The notes: generated from the sequence alone by a model not told the origin. Positions 46,639 through 57,833 are shown, counted from the first letter of the stretch. The stretch is DNA of 64,000 bases from Panax quinquefolius (GCA_020205615.1 CM035160.1:124587605-124651604); one strand, 5' to 3'. Numbers and translations: made by a program.

Positions 46639-48496
46639 TGAAAGTAGTATGCACACAAGCCAATAATGTTTGATGATAAAGCATATACTTTGTAACAATC
46701 TTATTCATTTATTAATAAAAAGTATTAATTTATTAAAGGCTTTTAATTTATCTACATGATGCTGTTTTATAATATGTGATAAACCCATAGTTTTAAGTAA
46801 TGCTTTTAGAATAATGATGATGATCATTCTAATGAGATCTAAATTCTTAGAAAGCTTAAAACTAAAATAGTTCCCAATCATTGGATTACTAAATTGGGGA
46901 TTAGTGAATCCGGATAGATTGGTACATACTTTGCTTGCTCATTGGATGAGGATGATTGATCTCATGATCATTTGTGTGGAGACACTAAAGCAAGTATGTA
47001 GGTGCTTATTAGAGAATAAGTTCATTTGAACGTGGCTCGCTAAGGAATACCTAATGGAGTTTTACTTGCTGTCAATAGGAATTCAGTAGTGATAGTAGTA
47101 CAAGTGATCCTTGGACTTGAGATCATCATAGTATCTTGTGTATGATGAGTTATACTTTGACTTATTCCTTAAGACCCTTAGGGTATATCAAAAGGTATGC
47201 TTGGGTATAATAAGTTGTACATGGAGATAATGTATGATCAATAAAGAATCTACCCACTTATTAAAAGAAGAGAAATGTCCTATGTGATTCGATAAATGAC
47301 AACCCGGTAGTTCTTGGTTAAGGCGTAATGAAATTAGAAAAGAGTTTCTAATTTGCATTATTTGGAGTTGTGCATTTAAGAGTCGAAATACATATAATTA
47401 AATAAAATAAGACTTGACAGTAATTCCATGTCTTATATTTAATTGGGACATTGTATGGTGGAAGGATTGAATTGTACGGTAACTATTTACTCAAAGGTTC
47501 TTTTATGATTAATGTTGAAATCTATATTATCTGGAAAGTCGTTGATCGCTAGGGAGGCTTATCCCTATTGTAGAATAAATATTATTTATTTAAATAAATT
47601 AATTGTTTAATTTATTTATTTTAATAAGATTAGAATTGTTTCTAATTGATTTATTCACAATCGGTTTAATATGGAGAACCTAAAGGGTCACACCATAAAA
47701 GGAAGAATAATTATTTAAGAAGTTAATGGCATAATCGTAATAATAATATGTTATGTATATTTAATTTAATCTATGGTGATAGAATAAATTAAATAGCTTA
47801 ATATATATTATTTAATATTTTAGAAATATTAAATATAAATTAATAAGAGGAGTCTTATTAATATTATTACAATTATTATTATTATTTTAATTTCTAAAAG
47901 AGTTTAGGAATTAATTTAATATAAGTACTCTCATTTATTCCTAATAAGATTAGGAGGAAAATTAATTAAAGGAGTTTAATTAATTATCCCTAATAAGATT
48001 AGGGATCCCATTTAATTAAAAGAGTTTAATTAAATAATACCTTATTTTAATAGGGTTACTTGATATATTTATAAGAGGAGTCTTATATCAGATATCAAGA
48101 CTACGTTATTTTTCCAATGGTTGGAGAGTACGCTTCTTTTCTATAGAGATAGAAAAACTAGGGTTTAGACAACCAACCATCTTCTTGAATCTTTCTTCTT
48201 CCTTGGTGGATCACCTCTAGAGGCCAAACACTTGGGTGGCTAACGTTCATCAAAGGAAGGAACCAAACCCGGTGGATTCAAGTTGAACGCGAAAAGGATT
48301 GGAGGTGAACTTGTACCTGAAGAAGCTCGATCTTCAAGGGTGTGATTCTTATTCGTTATCTTTTTCATTTAATTAATAATTGTGCATAAAGGGTGATCCG
48401 GGTATATGGTTTGTATAATTTTAAAACTCTGATTTTTACACGTTTCCGCATTATTTTTGCAATTTGATTACGTTCTTGAATATTACAAACCCAACA
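46639..48496 (+). repeat. 5' LTR of copia element
   Basis: From TGAAAGTAGTATGCAC to AAACCCAACA, 1858 bp, nearly identical to 53815-55669. It contains ATTAATTAAAGGAGTTTAATT-type short internal repeats near 47950-48030 and a TATA-like TATTTATAAGAGG near 48066. Confidence 0.95.
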
Positions 48497-48497
48497 G

Positions 48498-48515
48498 TGG
48501 TATCAGAGCCAAACC
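48498..48515 (+). other. Primer-binding site of the copia element
   Basis: TGGTATCAGAGCC starts two bases after the LTR, a perfect initiator-tRNA-Met site, unlike the altered sites of the gypsy elements. Confidence 0.93.
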
Positions 48516-48882
48516 TTTATGCAAATTATTAATTGTTCAGATTTAATTTGTATATTGATATGTGTTTAGAACAATTTAATTGGGCATAATTTTATTGTAT
48601 AAATTTTTTTTTTAAAAAAAAAGGAATTCGCGATCCGATTTTGTTGTTGCTGTTTCCTGCACATTCAAGGTGCGGATCACGATGCCAGTTGATCATGTGA
48701 ATTACGTGAATCCTGTAAGGCTTTAATATTATATTATATTCTAACCGCACGGAATTAAAAAAAAAAAGGAGCCGATTTTTTTTTCCCAAAAATCTGTTAT
48801 GCTGCGCGGATTATTTGATAAAGGAAGGCTAGCAGGATGGTGTTAATTAATTGTTTGTTACTTCAAGGAATTGGTTGGCTAA

Positions 48883-48963
48883 ACCCTTGTACTCGGGATT
48901 TGGAATAGTTGGGGCGGTCCACTCACCATCTTCCTCGTCATCCCAGTCATCAGGCTTTGCCTT
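48883..48963 (-). pseudogene. Captured calreticulin P-domain fragment in the copia leader (antisense)
   Basis: Twenty-seven codons on the minus strand read [15 protein letters not shown] followed by [12 protein letters not shown]. This is the end of the first P-domain repeat set and start of the second in plant calreticulin ([13 protein letters not shown] then [14 protein letters not shown]), the calcium-binding lectin chaperone of the ER. Calnexin has a related motif but not TIPNPEYKG, so calreticulin is the better match. The homology stops abruptly at both sides: after YKG the next codons do not continue the family, possibly an intron donor (AAGG/GTTTAG). It lies about 370 bp downstream of the primer site, opposite to element transcription, so it is a transduced or captured host fragment, not a gene. 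Confidence 0.8.
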
Positions 48964-48989
48964 CCATGGACAAACTTTTGTTAACATTT

Positions 48990-49058
48990 AATATATATAT
49001 ATATATATATATGATATATATATTAACGGTTAATATATATATATATATATATATATTA
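48990..49058. repeat. (TA)n microsatellite pair
   Basis: Two TA runs separated by TTAACGGTTAA. Confidence 0.95.
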
Positions 49059-49212
49059 TCCTTAATTATTTTATAATTAAAATAAAGTTTATTTTAATCT
49101 TAAAATAAAAAGGTTTATTTTAATTTTAAAATTAAATTTCATGCTTAACTAATTAGAGTTGGAATTGGATTCCATGATAACTAATTGGAGTTGAAATTGG
49201 ATTCTATGTTTT

Positions 49213-49390
49213 CTTAAATAAAGGAGTTTATTTAAATATGAAATAAGATTTCATATTATTCAAAATAAAAGAGTTTATTTGTGAATAGGAAAAATATTCC
49301 TAATTTCCTTAAATAAAGGAGTTTATTTAGATATGAAATAAGATTTCATATTATTCAAAATAAAGGAGTTTATTTGTGAATAGAAAGAAA
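49213..49390 (+). repeat. Tandem duplication of about 100 bp in the copia leader
   Basis: Two copies of AAATAAAGGAGTTTATTTA(A/G)AT...GAAATAAGATTTCATATTA...GTTTATTTGTGAATAG, starting near 49213 and 49311. Shorter GGAGTTTATTT-type echoes continue to about 49560. Confidence 0.8.
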
Positions 49391-50320
49391 GAAAATCCGT
49401 GTTTCCTTTAATAAGTTTTTTTTTTACATGGAATTGGATTAGTAATTAATTAAAATAAAATGGTTTATTTTATTCAAAATTGGATAAATTAAAATAAAAT
49501 AGTTTTATTTTGATTTAAATTTGGATTAGAATAAAGGAGTTTATTTTGATTCAAAAATAGATTTTATACTAACTAAATTTGCCCATTAAATGATATCAAT
49601 ATATATATTGAATGTTTATTATTCATAAGATGAATGTTATTTATTGATGCATATGATGATGTGTATGATAATAAATGGGATTGATTATGGACTATTGACC
49701 AATGTGATTGGATTTTATTTTAGTTGGATGCATGAATGTATGGGTTTTATTAAATGGGGTCTCACAAGACCTCGCCTTCTCTAATTTTTCTTAATGTAAA
49801 TTCTATCTCCTCCTATGTACTTTCCCCTTCGATCACGATCAAGGTTTCTATTTATTTTAAATAGTTTTGTAATAGGAATAATTAGAATTATTTTGAAGAA
49901 TTGGAGATCAAGGACAAGGAGCTTGAAGACCCGTTGTAATGGAGCAGGGTTTAAATATAATAGTTATATTTAAATATTATTTCTTGCACCCCTAGGGTTT
50001 GACCTTTTGGTTCACTTGGTGGCTCTAGTGAACCAAACTAGAATAAAAGTCCATAATCAATCCGAGTAGAATATAGTATTCTATATGTGCATGCTTATAC
50101 TATATATATTATATATTATGCAAACATGCTTCGCATGTTAATTAATATGACGCGTATTTTATATATATATATGTGCATGTGCGCTAAACAAGATGAGACA
50201 AATTAATAACAAACCCCTCAATTTTTATATTAAGTCCTAAGCGTTCAAAGATATTTGGAATATCGAACGTCGCCTTCTAGCATAATAAAATTAATAGAGT
50301 ATTAAATATTTAATATGAGT

Positions 50321-50614
50321 TTGTTGTGTCACCACAAGGCAAGTATTAAGTATTTAAGATGTTAATTTATCACATTTGATGCTTATAAAGAAAATTGAAC
50401 AATATTGTTTTGTTGTGTCACCACAAGGATGATATTTTTTTTTTGAATATATGGAGTGCTAGGTCGGACTTAACTTGGATAATTTTGATTCGGATGTGCC
50501 ACCACTTGATCAAAATAATCTAAGAGGCAAAAGAAAAGGAGTTGCATAGTTGATGTAATTGACAAAATTTGTCTACCTATTTATTTATATATAGTTTGTT
50601 GTGTCACCACAAGG
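50321..50614 (+). repeat. Dispersed 19-mer TTGTTGTGTCACCACAAGG in the copia leader
   Basis: Perfect copies at 50321-50339, 50410-50428 and 50596-50614, and a degenerate copy (GGATGTGCCACCACTTG) at about 50491-50508, spaced by 81-105 bases. The core TTGTG-TCAC-CACAA can form a 5-bp stem with a 4-base loop. Confidence 0.85.
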
Positions 50615-50869
50615 CTATATACATTTGAAATGGGATCCTTATTACGACTAGCAAATCTTTAATTAGATTTTGCCGAACTATATAAGTGAGGGTAATATAG
50701 TTTGAAGAAAATAGTGGGAGATACCAATTTAAAACAAGACCTAATTTATTTTGGTAATTAATAAAAGAATGTATGTTAAAATGTTGTTAATTACAAATTT
50801 ATTTACGTAATTTTACAATGTCTAAAATTACTATCATGCGAAGCATATTAGATGCTAAATTAACTGCAC

Positions 50870-51580
50870 CAAATTAAACGGATTGGTTAAGGAATTTGAG
50901 AATAGTTCTCATGGCTGAAAAGTTATCTTGTGTCCTTAATACGCCTATCCCTGCAATGGTTTATGAATAATGCCTCCGAGGAAGACAATGCTACTTTTAG
51001 AAAGTGGCAAGATGATGCCTGATTGGCTCAATGCATCATGCTCGCATCTAAAATGCTTGAGCTTCAACGTCAAGATGGAACTATGGATGCTCCTACTATA
51101 TTCCGCACATCAAGTAGTTGATGGTGAGGAAAGTAGGACCGATAGATATCGAGATATCTAAGGAGCTCTTCCGATCTAGAATGGCCAATGGCACTATAAG
51201 ATGCATAAAAGTTCTTAACATAATCAATTTGATTGATCAATTATGACAATTGGTTTTGTCATGGATGGAGAGTTGAGCCAAGATTTGATCTTGCACTCAC
51301 TCACCCGGACTCCTTTCACAATTGTTGTGAATTTTCATATAAACAAGCTAGATATCACTTAGTTGATTTGCTTAACATGTTGAAAAATGATGAGAGTCAC
51401 TTTCAACCAAGAAAGACCATGTCTTTTTGGTAGGGGCCAAAGGATCTTCTCAAAAGAAGAACGATTCAAAGAAGGTATATATAAAGGCATAAACAAAGGA
51501 TAATAAGAACAAAAGCGTCTACGGATAGCAAAGGAGTTTGCTTCCACCGCAATAAGCTCCTCGACCTTTGGAAAGAAAGC
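50870..51580 (+). pseudogene. Copia gag remnant
   Basis: In shifting frames: WLRNLRIVLMAEKLSCVLNT and PIPAMV (50885-50970), then EEDNATFRKWQDDA (50978-51020), a stop, ASKMLELQRQDGTMDAPTIF, and later SHPDSF- and YHLVDLLNMLKNDESHF-like words (51290-51410), ending in a Lys-rich stretch. This is the UBN2-type gag of plant copia elements (GTNYxxWLRNLRIVL...EKL). Many stops and gaps make it dead. Confidence 0.75.
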
Positions 51581-51689
51581 TGCGAGAAGCATCTTGCGAG
51601 AGGCTAACCAAAGAAGCTTAGTGAAGTTTTGTTATAATATAGTTTTTGTTCATGATTGAAATAAATTTTTCTTTAAGTCAAGGTTCTAC

Positions 51690-52060
51690 TTGGGTATTGG
51701 ATACCGACTTTGGTTATCATAAATATAGATTTATGAAGGGACCAAACAGAAGTAGAAAGCTAAACAAATATAAGTAATCCTATGTGCGGGAAATGTAGAA
51801 AAGGTTGCCACATTAGTCATAAAAACTTATAGTTTAGCAATGCCTACGGGCAAATCTATTAAGTCAATAAGTTGTTATTGTATTCCAGTTCTTGTTAAAA
51901 ATATTATTTCCATTTTATTGTTGGACAATGAAATCTTTGGTATTATAATTAAGAACAATTGTTGTTCTATTTATAATAATAATGTTTTGTATAGAACTGG
52001 AATATTACTTAATAAATTTTGTATACTTGACTTACATGAAAATAATTTTGCATATTGAAC
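51690..52060 (+). pseudogene. Copia protease end and integrase-leading region
   Basis: WVLDTDFGYHKYR near 51695-51733 corresponds to the protease motif WVLDTG(C/S)G.H, with the G after DT replaced. The frame at 51840-52058 follows with CYCIPVLVKNIISILLLDNE, NNCCSIYNNNVLY and LDLHENNF, the pre-integrase (GAG_pre-integrs) segment of copia pol, which normally ends in the integrase zinc finger. The zinc finger itself is not recognisable. Confidence 0.7.
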
Positions 52061-52860
52061 AAATTAGTATAAGAAAAGGAGATGATCATTCAAAGAGTTG
52101 AATGTGTGTATTTGCTAAAATACAAGTGTGAATTATTTGAAAGGTTCAAAGAATTGTAAGAGAAACAAATTGGCAATGTATTAAGATTCTTTGATTAGAT
52201 CAAGGAATAAATACTTGTGCAATAAGTTTCTAGATCATCTCAAATGGTTTTCTCATAATGGACACATCTCGACACGCAATAATTGATTGATGTATCCGAA
52301 TGAAAAATCGTACCTTGTTGGACATGGTGCGGTCCATAATGATTTTACCGACATTCCAAAGTATCCTTACGGGATAATGTCCTAGAAGTGGCTGACATAT
52401 CACGAAAAAGGTAACCTCAAAAATCCATTTCAAGACTCCATAAAAGTTATGGATGGGGAGGATTCCTAATCTTAAGTATGTTAAGATAAGGGTTGTCCAA
52501 CTTATGTGAAAAGGTTTCAAAGGATAAGCTTGGGACAAAATTTGACATGTATGATTTGTGGGACATCCTAATGTAAGTTTAGGGCATATGTTCTATAATC
52601 CTACATAGCAAAAGGTGTTTATCATGAAACACCACGCCTTCTAAGATAAAGGTGTTTATCATTAAAAGGGCTAGTGGGAGGATAATAGATCTTGAAGAGT
52701 TCAATAACCATAAAACACTATAAGTTAAATAAGAGGAACACGTAGATAGACCTATTGTACCACAAAATAATCGTAAATACGGAATAGTCTTGAAGATACC
52801 TAGGAGGTATGGATTCATCATGATGATGATGATGATGAGGTACACATCATAGAAGATGAT
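52061..52860 (+). pseudogene. Copia integrase remnant with deletions
   Basis: Scattered words of the copia integrase occur in several frames: a NGTRR/LIDVSE-like piece near 52262 and WTWCGP-like (family LLDMVRSMM) near 52320, then FTDIPKYPYG near 52345. Later, KVFIMKHHAF near 52610-52650 and ASGRIIDLEEFNNHKTL-like text follow. The block with the catalytic Asp and Glu is not recognisable. Hundreds of codons expected for an intact domain are missing. Confidence 0.6.
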
Positions 52861-53630
52861 GATCCAGAGTTACATGCGATGCTGTAAGACTTCTAGTGTG
52901 TACAAAAGGGTCAGTGGGAGCGTCATGAAATTTCTAGTATTATATGTTGATACACTACGGATGAGGAATAACATACCAATGCTACAATCAGTAAAGATAA
53001 AGTTGTCTAAACATTCCTCCACGAATGATTTCGGAAGAGTATCTTAATTGGGGATAAAATCTATATAGATAGATTCAAGAGGATGCTCGACTTAACCCAA
53101 GGAACATATATTCATTTGATGCTAAAGTCGTTTAGCATGGCAAACTCCAAGAGATGTCTCATGTTGATGAGCTATGGAGTGTATCTCTTTTTTATAGTCC
53201 CCACAGACTCCTGAAAAGAGAGGTAGCATGAGTAACAATCATGCATGCAATGAAATGTACGAGACTTGATGTTGATCAGTCATATTATGGAGAAGTTCAC
53301 TATGAGTCAGTGAAAAACATCTTAAAGTGCTTAACCGGCACTAAGGATGTGATCATATTCATGGTGGGTCTTAATTAAAACTAGAGGGCTTAACAGACTC
53401 AAGTTTTTCAGACAGACCAAGACGATAGAAAAATCCACTTTAAGGTAAAGGGTTACCTTGAATAGTGGTGCAGTGAATTAGAAAGGTTCCAAACAGCAAA
53501 GAGTTGCTGGTTTAGTAATAAAGACAAAGTATATAGCTATAAATGAAGCTGCAAGTTGATTGTTTGGATTAAAAGTTCATTACAAAACTAGGAATAGTTC
53601 CTAAGTCTCATCTTGGATCTAAACATGTGT
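52860..53630 (+). pseudogene. Copia reverse transcriptase and RNase H remnant
   Basis: The frame at 52856-53047 contains VYKRVSGSVMKFLVLYVDTL, then PMLQSVKIKLSKHSST. This is the copia RT active-site strand, but YVDD has become YVDT, and the whole N-terminal half of RT is missing just upstream (it jumps from the pre-RT linker to VYK). RNase H words KGSKQQRVAGLVIKTKYIAI and NEAAS (about 53480-53555) match the family's SSKQ.TVA.STTEAEYIA with the catalytic Glu lost. Non-functional. Confidence 0.75.
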
Positions 53631-53799
53631 TGTGGCACTTTCATTTGATTATTAGAATCATTGAAAGATGGGAAATCACTATAGAGATAGTGGACTCTCA
53701 TGAACAACATTACATATCCATTAACTAAAGCTTATCCAATGTACAGGATAATCGTCACTTAGAGAAGAAGAGTATGAGATACCATGACGATTGGCTTTA

Positions 53800-53814
53800 G
53801 TGCAAGTGGGAGAT
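53800..53814 (+). other. Polypurine tract of the copia element
   Basis: TGCAAGTGGGAGAT directly before the 3' LTR; GTGGGAGA is a common plant copia purine tract. Confidence 0.88.
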
Positions 53815-55669
53815 TGAAAGTAGTATGCACACAATCCAATCATGTTTGATGATAAAGCATATACTTTGTAACAATCTTATTCATTTATTAATAAAAAGTA
53901 TTAATTTATTAAAGGCTTTTAATTTATCTACATGATGCTGTTTTATAATATGTGATAAACCCATAGTTTTAAGCAATGCTTTTAGAATAATGATGATGAT
54001 CATTCTAATGAGATCTAAATTCTTAGAAAGCTTAAAACTAAAATAGTTCCCAATCATTGGATTACTAAATTGGGAATTAGTGAATACGGATAGATTGGTA
54101 CATACGTTGCTTGCTCATTGGATGAGGATGATTGATCTCATGATCATTTGTGTGGAGACACTAAAGCAAGTATGTAGGTGCTTATTAGAGAATAAGTTCA
54201 CTGAACGTGGCTCGCTAAGGAATACCTAATGGAGTTTTACTTTTTTGTCAATAGGAATTCCTGTAGTGATAGTAGTACAAGTGATCCTTGGACTTGAGAT
54301 CATCATAGTTTCTTGTGTATGATGAGTTATACTTTGACTTATTCCTTAAGACCCTTAGGGTATATCAAAGGGTATGCTTGGGTATAATAAGTTGTACATG
54401 GAGATAATGTATGATCAATAAAGAATCTACCACTTTATTAAAAGAAGAGAAATGTCCTATGTGATTCGATAAATGACAACCCCAGTAGTCCTTGGTTAAG
54501 GCGTAATGAAATTAGAAAGGAGTTTCTAATTTGCATTATTTGAGTTGTGCATTTAAGAGTCGAAATACATATAATTAAATAAAATAAGACTTGTGAAGAA
54601 TTCCATGTCTTATATTTAATTGGGACATTGTATGGTGGAAGGATTGAATTATCGGTAACTATTTACTCAAAGGTTCTTTTATGATTAATGTTGAAATCTA
54701 TATTATCCGGAAAGTCGTTGATCATTAGGAGGCTTATCCCTATGTAGAATAAATATTATTTATTTAAATAAATTAATTGTTTAATTTATTTATTTAAATA
54801 AGATTAGAATTGTTCTAATTGATTTATTCACAACCTAGGTTTAATATGGAGAACCTAAAGGGTCACACCATAAAAGGAAGAATAATTATTTAAGAAGTTA
54901 ATGGCATAATCGTAATAATATGTTATGTATATATAATTTAATCTATGGTGATAGAATAAATTAAATAGCTTAATATTTATTATTTAATATTTTAGAAATA
55001 TTAAATATAAATTAATAAGAGGAGTCTTATTAATATTATTATAATAATAATTATTATTTTAATTTCTAAAAGAGTTTAGGAATTAATTTAATATAAGTAC
55101 TCTCATTTATTCCTAATAAGATTAGGAGGGAAAATTAATTAAAGGAGTTTAATTAATTATCCCTAATAAGATTAGGGAGCCCATTTAATTAAAAGAGTTT
55201 AATTAAATAATACCTTATTTTAATAGGGTTACTTGATATATTTATAAGAGGAGTCTTATATCAGATATCAAGACTACGTTATTTTTCCAATGGTTGGAGA
55301 GTATGCTCCTTTTCTATAGAGATAGAAAAACTAGGGTTTAGCCAACCAACCATCTTCTTGAATTTTTCTTCTTCCTTGGTGGATCACCTCTAGAGGCCAA
55401 ACACTTGGGTGGCTAACGTTCATCAAAGGAAGGAACCAAACCCGGTGGATTCAAGTTGAACGCGAAAAGGATTGGAGGTGAACTTGTACCTGAGGAAGCT
55501 CGATCTTCAAGGGTGTGATTCTTATTTGTAATCTTTTTCGTTTAATTAATAATTGTGCACAAAGGGTGATTTGGGTATATGGTTCGTATAATTTTAAAAC
55601 TCTGATTTTTACATGTTTCCGCATTATTTTTGCAATTTTATTGCGTTCTTGAATATTAAAAACCTAACA
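53815..55669 (+). repeat. 3' LTR of copia element
   Basis: TGAAAGTAGTATGCAC to AAACCTAACA, 1855 bp. It differs from the 5' LTR by scattered substitutions and small indels. Confidence 0.95.
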
Positions 55670-55674
55670 CTCTA
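55670..55674. repeat. Target-site duplication of the copia element, right copy (CTCTA)
   Basis: Matches 46634-46638. Tat reading resumes directly after it on the minus strand. Confidence 0.93.
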
Positions 55675-55893
55675 TGGGTATTTTCCCCTTTGATTTGATG
55701 GTAGACTTCATCACCGTTGGGGAAGATATAGTGGATTCTCCTTTGACACTTCAGCAGTTGTATGTGAGGTGGATCCTTCACCTTCTCCATAATTCCATGG
55801 AACTTTATGTAAGCTAACAATAAGATTTTTTCTCTGCATGGAAAGTTGATTGGCTCGGGAGCGGCCACTTTCAAAGGATTGTTGCTTCCCCTG
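55675..55893 (-). pseudogene. Tat-lineage gag-protease linker, cut by the copia insertion
   Basis: The minus-strand frame reads LKVAAPEPINFPCREKILLL, AYIKFHGIMEKVKDPPHIQ and RIHYIFPNGDEVYHQIKG up to the copia border, where it would pass into the segment now at 46638. It follows the 350-codon gag frame after one stop. Words like these lie between gag and protease in Tat elements. I know no separate function. Confidence 0.6.
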
Positions 55894-55895
55894 AG

Positions 55896-56948
55896 TTAAA
55901 TTGTTGGTATTGTGAGTGATTTATTAGTCCCATCAGTCTCAGTGGATATGACTGCTATCAAACCCTTCCATTTCGTAGGACATGTATTCTCACTCTCACG
56001 TAGCACGGTATCATCGTCTGCTAGTTGCAGGACACCACTATCAATTAGATTTTGGATAAGGTGGCGGAGTGCCCAACATTCTTCTGTGCTGTGATCGCGT
56101 GAATGAGAGTGATATTGACATACTCCATCAGAATTGAACCGTCCAGAACGGGGATTAATCAGAGGAAGAAGGGAAGTGATTCTTCCTTCATTGATTAGCA
56201 TATGCAAGATTTCCTCCATAGGTTGGCCCAGGTGTGTAAATTCCCTTTTATTGGCAAAATCCCGACGGGCTTTGGCATTTGCTCTCCTTATCACTTTGTC
56301 TTCCAGCATTTCATTTTTTGAAGGTGACGAGAGTATATTTGTGATAAGAGGGAGGAGACTAGCATGCTCTTGGCTGATTAACTGGCGTGTCACTTGATGC
56401 TGATAGGTCACCAGTTCTGCCAATTGTTCAATCTGCTTGCATAGAGCTTTCATCTTACATTTCATTGCAAACTGGAATTTGGCATAATCCCACTTGTCAA
56501 CCCCGTCTTTGGCGGTCTGAGATGATTCATCGTTAAAATTGGAATTCTGTCCATTACTACAATTAATCATGTTGACCTCCTCTTCTTTGTGTTGAGGAAG
56601 AGGATTGTCTTGTATGTGAGGTTGATCTGGTTTGGTGACCATGATCTCACCATTGTCTATCAGGTCTTGGATCTTGTGTTTCAAGGCCCAACAATCCTGA
56701 GTATCATGTCCAGGTGCCCCGGCATGATAAGCACATTTCTGAGCAGCATTAAAACCCCTTCCATTAAGGCTGGCTGGTGGAAGAAGATGCGTGATTTTAT
56801 TCTGTGTTATCAGAAGAGTGAGAATATTCTCAAGTGAGTCCCCTAAGGGTGTGAACACTCGAGGGCATTTGACTTCTCCACCTTTTGGTTTTGGAGGGTT
56901 TGAAGACTGTGCTTGAAAGGGAGTGTAACTTCTCCTTTGGATTGGCAT
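55896..56948 (-). CDS. Tat-lineage gag C-terminal part with duplicated CHHC module (350 codons)
   Basis: The longest intact frame in the window. Residues 30-104 and 235-309 are collinear copies of one module: an FT.LG...E.IL..LI....IT.LLP helix pair, then a zinc-finger-like CAYHAGAPGHDTQDCWALK (C72, H75, H81, C86) and its copy CQYHSHSRDHSTEECWALR (C277, H280, H286, C291), each followed by an LI(D/N)(N/S)G helix. C..H.....H....C is the RNA-binding finger of Tat gag. Between the copies is a charged, Gln-rich linker with a coiled-coil-like stretch (CKMKALCKQIEQLAEL). The frame starts just downstream of earlier gag pieces and is probably the same protein as 57003-58028, broken by a few stops. Confidence 0.85.
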   Translation of the reverse strand: MPIQRRSYTPFQAQSSNPPKPKGGEVKCPRVFTPLGDSLENILTLLITQNKITHLLPPASLNGRGFNAAQKCAYHAGAPGHDTQDCWALKHKIQDLIDNGEIMVTKPDQPHIQDNPLPQHKEEEVNMINCSNGQNSNFNDESSQTAKDGVDKWDYAKFQFAMKCKMKALCKQIEQLAELVTYQHQVTRQLISQEHASLLPLITNILSSPSKNEMLEDKVIRRANAKARRDFANKREFTHLGQPMEEILHMLINEGRITSLLPLINPRSGRFNSDGVCQYHSHSRDHSTEECWALRHLIQNLIDSGVLQLADDDTVLRESENTCPTKWKGLIAVISTETDGTNKSLTIPTI

Positions 56949-57002
56949 GTTCTGATTGCCTTTTTGACCCTATAGTATCAAGGAAGCATCTTCCTCTTTC
57001 TT

Positions 57003-57296
57003 TTAATGGACCCTCTGGGGGTTGTTCCCATAATTTCCAGATTGGATGTGATTAGCAACAGCTTTAAGGGCAGCTAGGTCTTGAATTTTTCCAGATTTCA
57101 ATCCCATCTCAGCCATCTCCCCATGTTTGGCCATTTCAGAAAATGGTTTACCGATGCCCGCTAAAACTCTTTCATAGAAAGGAGCTTCTTGTATATCTAT
57201 GAAAGTCATGACCATTTCTGATTCTGTCATGGAAGGAATAACTTGGGTAGCCAGGCGTCTCCACCTCTGAGAATACTCTCTGAAAGGCTCATTAGA
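57003..57296 (-). pseudogene. Tat-lineage gag middle segment
   Basis: The minus strand reads SNEPFREYSQRWRRLATQV, MTESEMVMTFIDIQEAPFYE, then MAEMGLKSGKIQDLAALK. This is the middle of the Tat capsid domain (E.F..Y..RWR..A.QV.P.....E....FI). An in-frame TAG at about 57297 (relatives have Lys or Gln there) separates it from 57297-57758, and a stop near 57003 from the next part. Confidence 0.8.
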
Positions 57297-57758
57297 CTAT
57301 TTCTTGATCTTGGTAATTTGATACCGATCAGGAGCCATCTGAGACTGAAAGCTGTATTGTGTGAGGAAGGCGTGTGCTAGCTCTTCCCAGCTATGGATCT
57401 TTGAGTTGTCTAATCTTGTGTACCACGAACGGGTTTCTCTAGTTAGACTTTTCTGGAACAGCTGCATTTTGAGCTTCTCGTCCTCTGCATAAGATCTGAG
57501 TTCTCCAATAAACACCTTTAAATGTGTGTAAGGATCTCCTAACCCGTCATATTTTTCAAAGTTAGGAGTCTTAAACTTTTCTGGATAATGAACACCAGGG
57601 AAAATGCAAAGGTCAGCATATGAAACACTTCCGTGTGTTCCAATTCCTTTTATAGCACGAAGGGTCTCTTTCATTTGGAGGACTTTCTTTTTGATGTCAC
57701 CGGTGTCTGGGTCTCCTGTGAGATGTGTGGCATCATGAATTTTGTTTGTCGTATCCAA
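57297..57758 (-). CDS. Tat-lineage gag capsid N-terminal segment (153 codons)
   Basis: Intact minus-strand frame with the gag signature FKTPNFEKYDGLGDPYTHLK, FIGELRSYAEDEKLKMQLFQ, KSLTRETRSWYTRLD and SWEELAHAFLTQYSF. The F..P.F..Y.G..DP..HL..F and W...L........W..L...F pattern is the Retrotrans_gag domain. It would form the capsid of the virus-like particle. It continues in frame across a TAG into 57003-57296. Confidence 0.88.
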   Translation of the reverse strand: MDTTNKIHDATHLTGDPDTGDIKKKVLQMKETLRAIKGIGTHGSVSYADLCIFPGVHYPEKFKTPNFEKYDGLGDPYTHLKVFIGELRSYAEDEKLKMQLFQKSLTRETRSWYTRLDNSKIHSWEELAHAFLTQYSFQSQMAPDRYQITKIKK

Positions 57759-57833
57759 CTGCAGTTTAGGTATTGTAATGACCTGGGTTCCCCCTTGTGT
57801 AGAGGATTCAGCATGTATGGGTATCTTTGGACC

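Noticed and set aside
52579..52845. 88-codon minus-strand frame starting MYLIIIIIMM
   Set aside because: Opposite to copia integrase/RT remnants; the start is the antisense of a GATGATGAT run.
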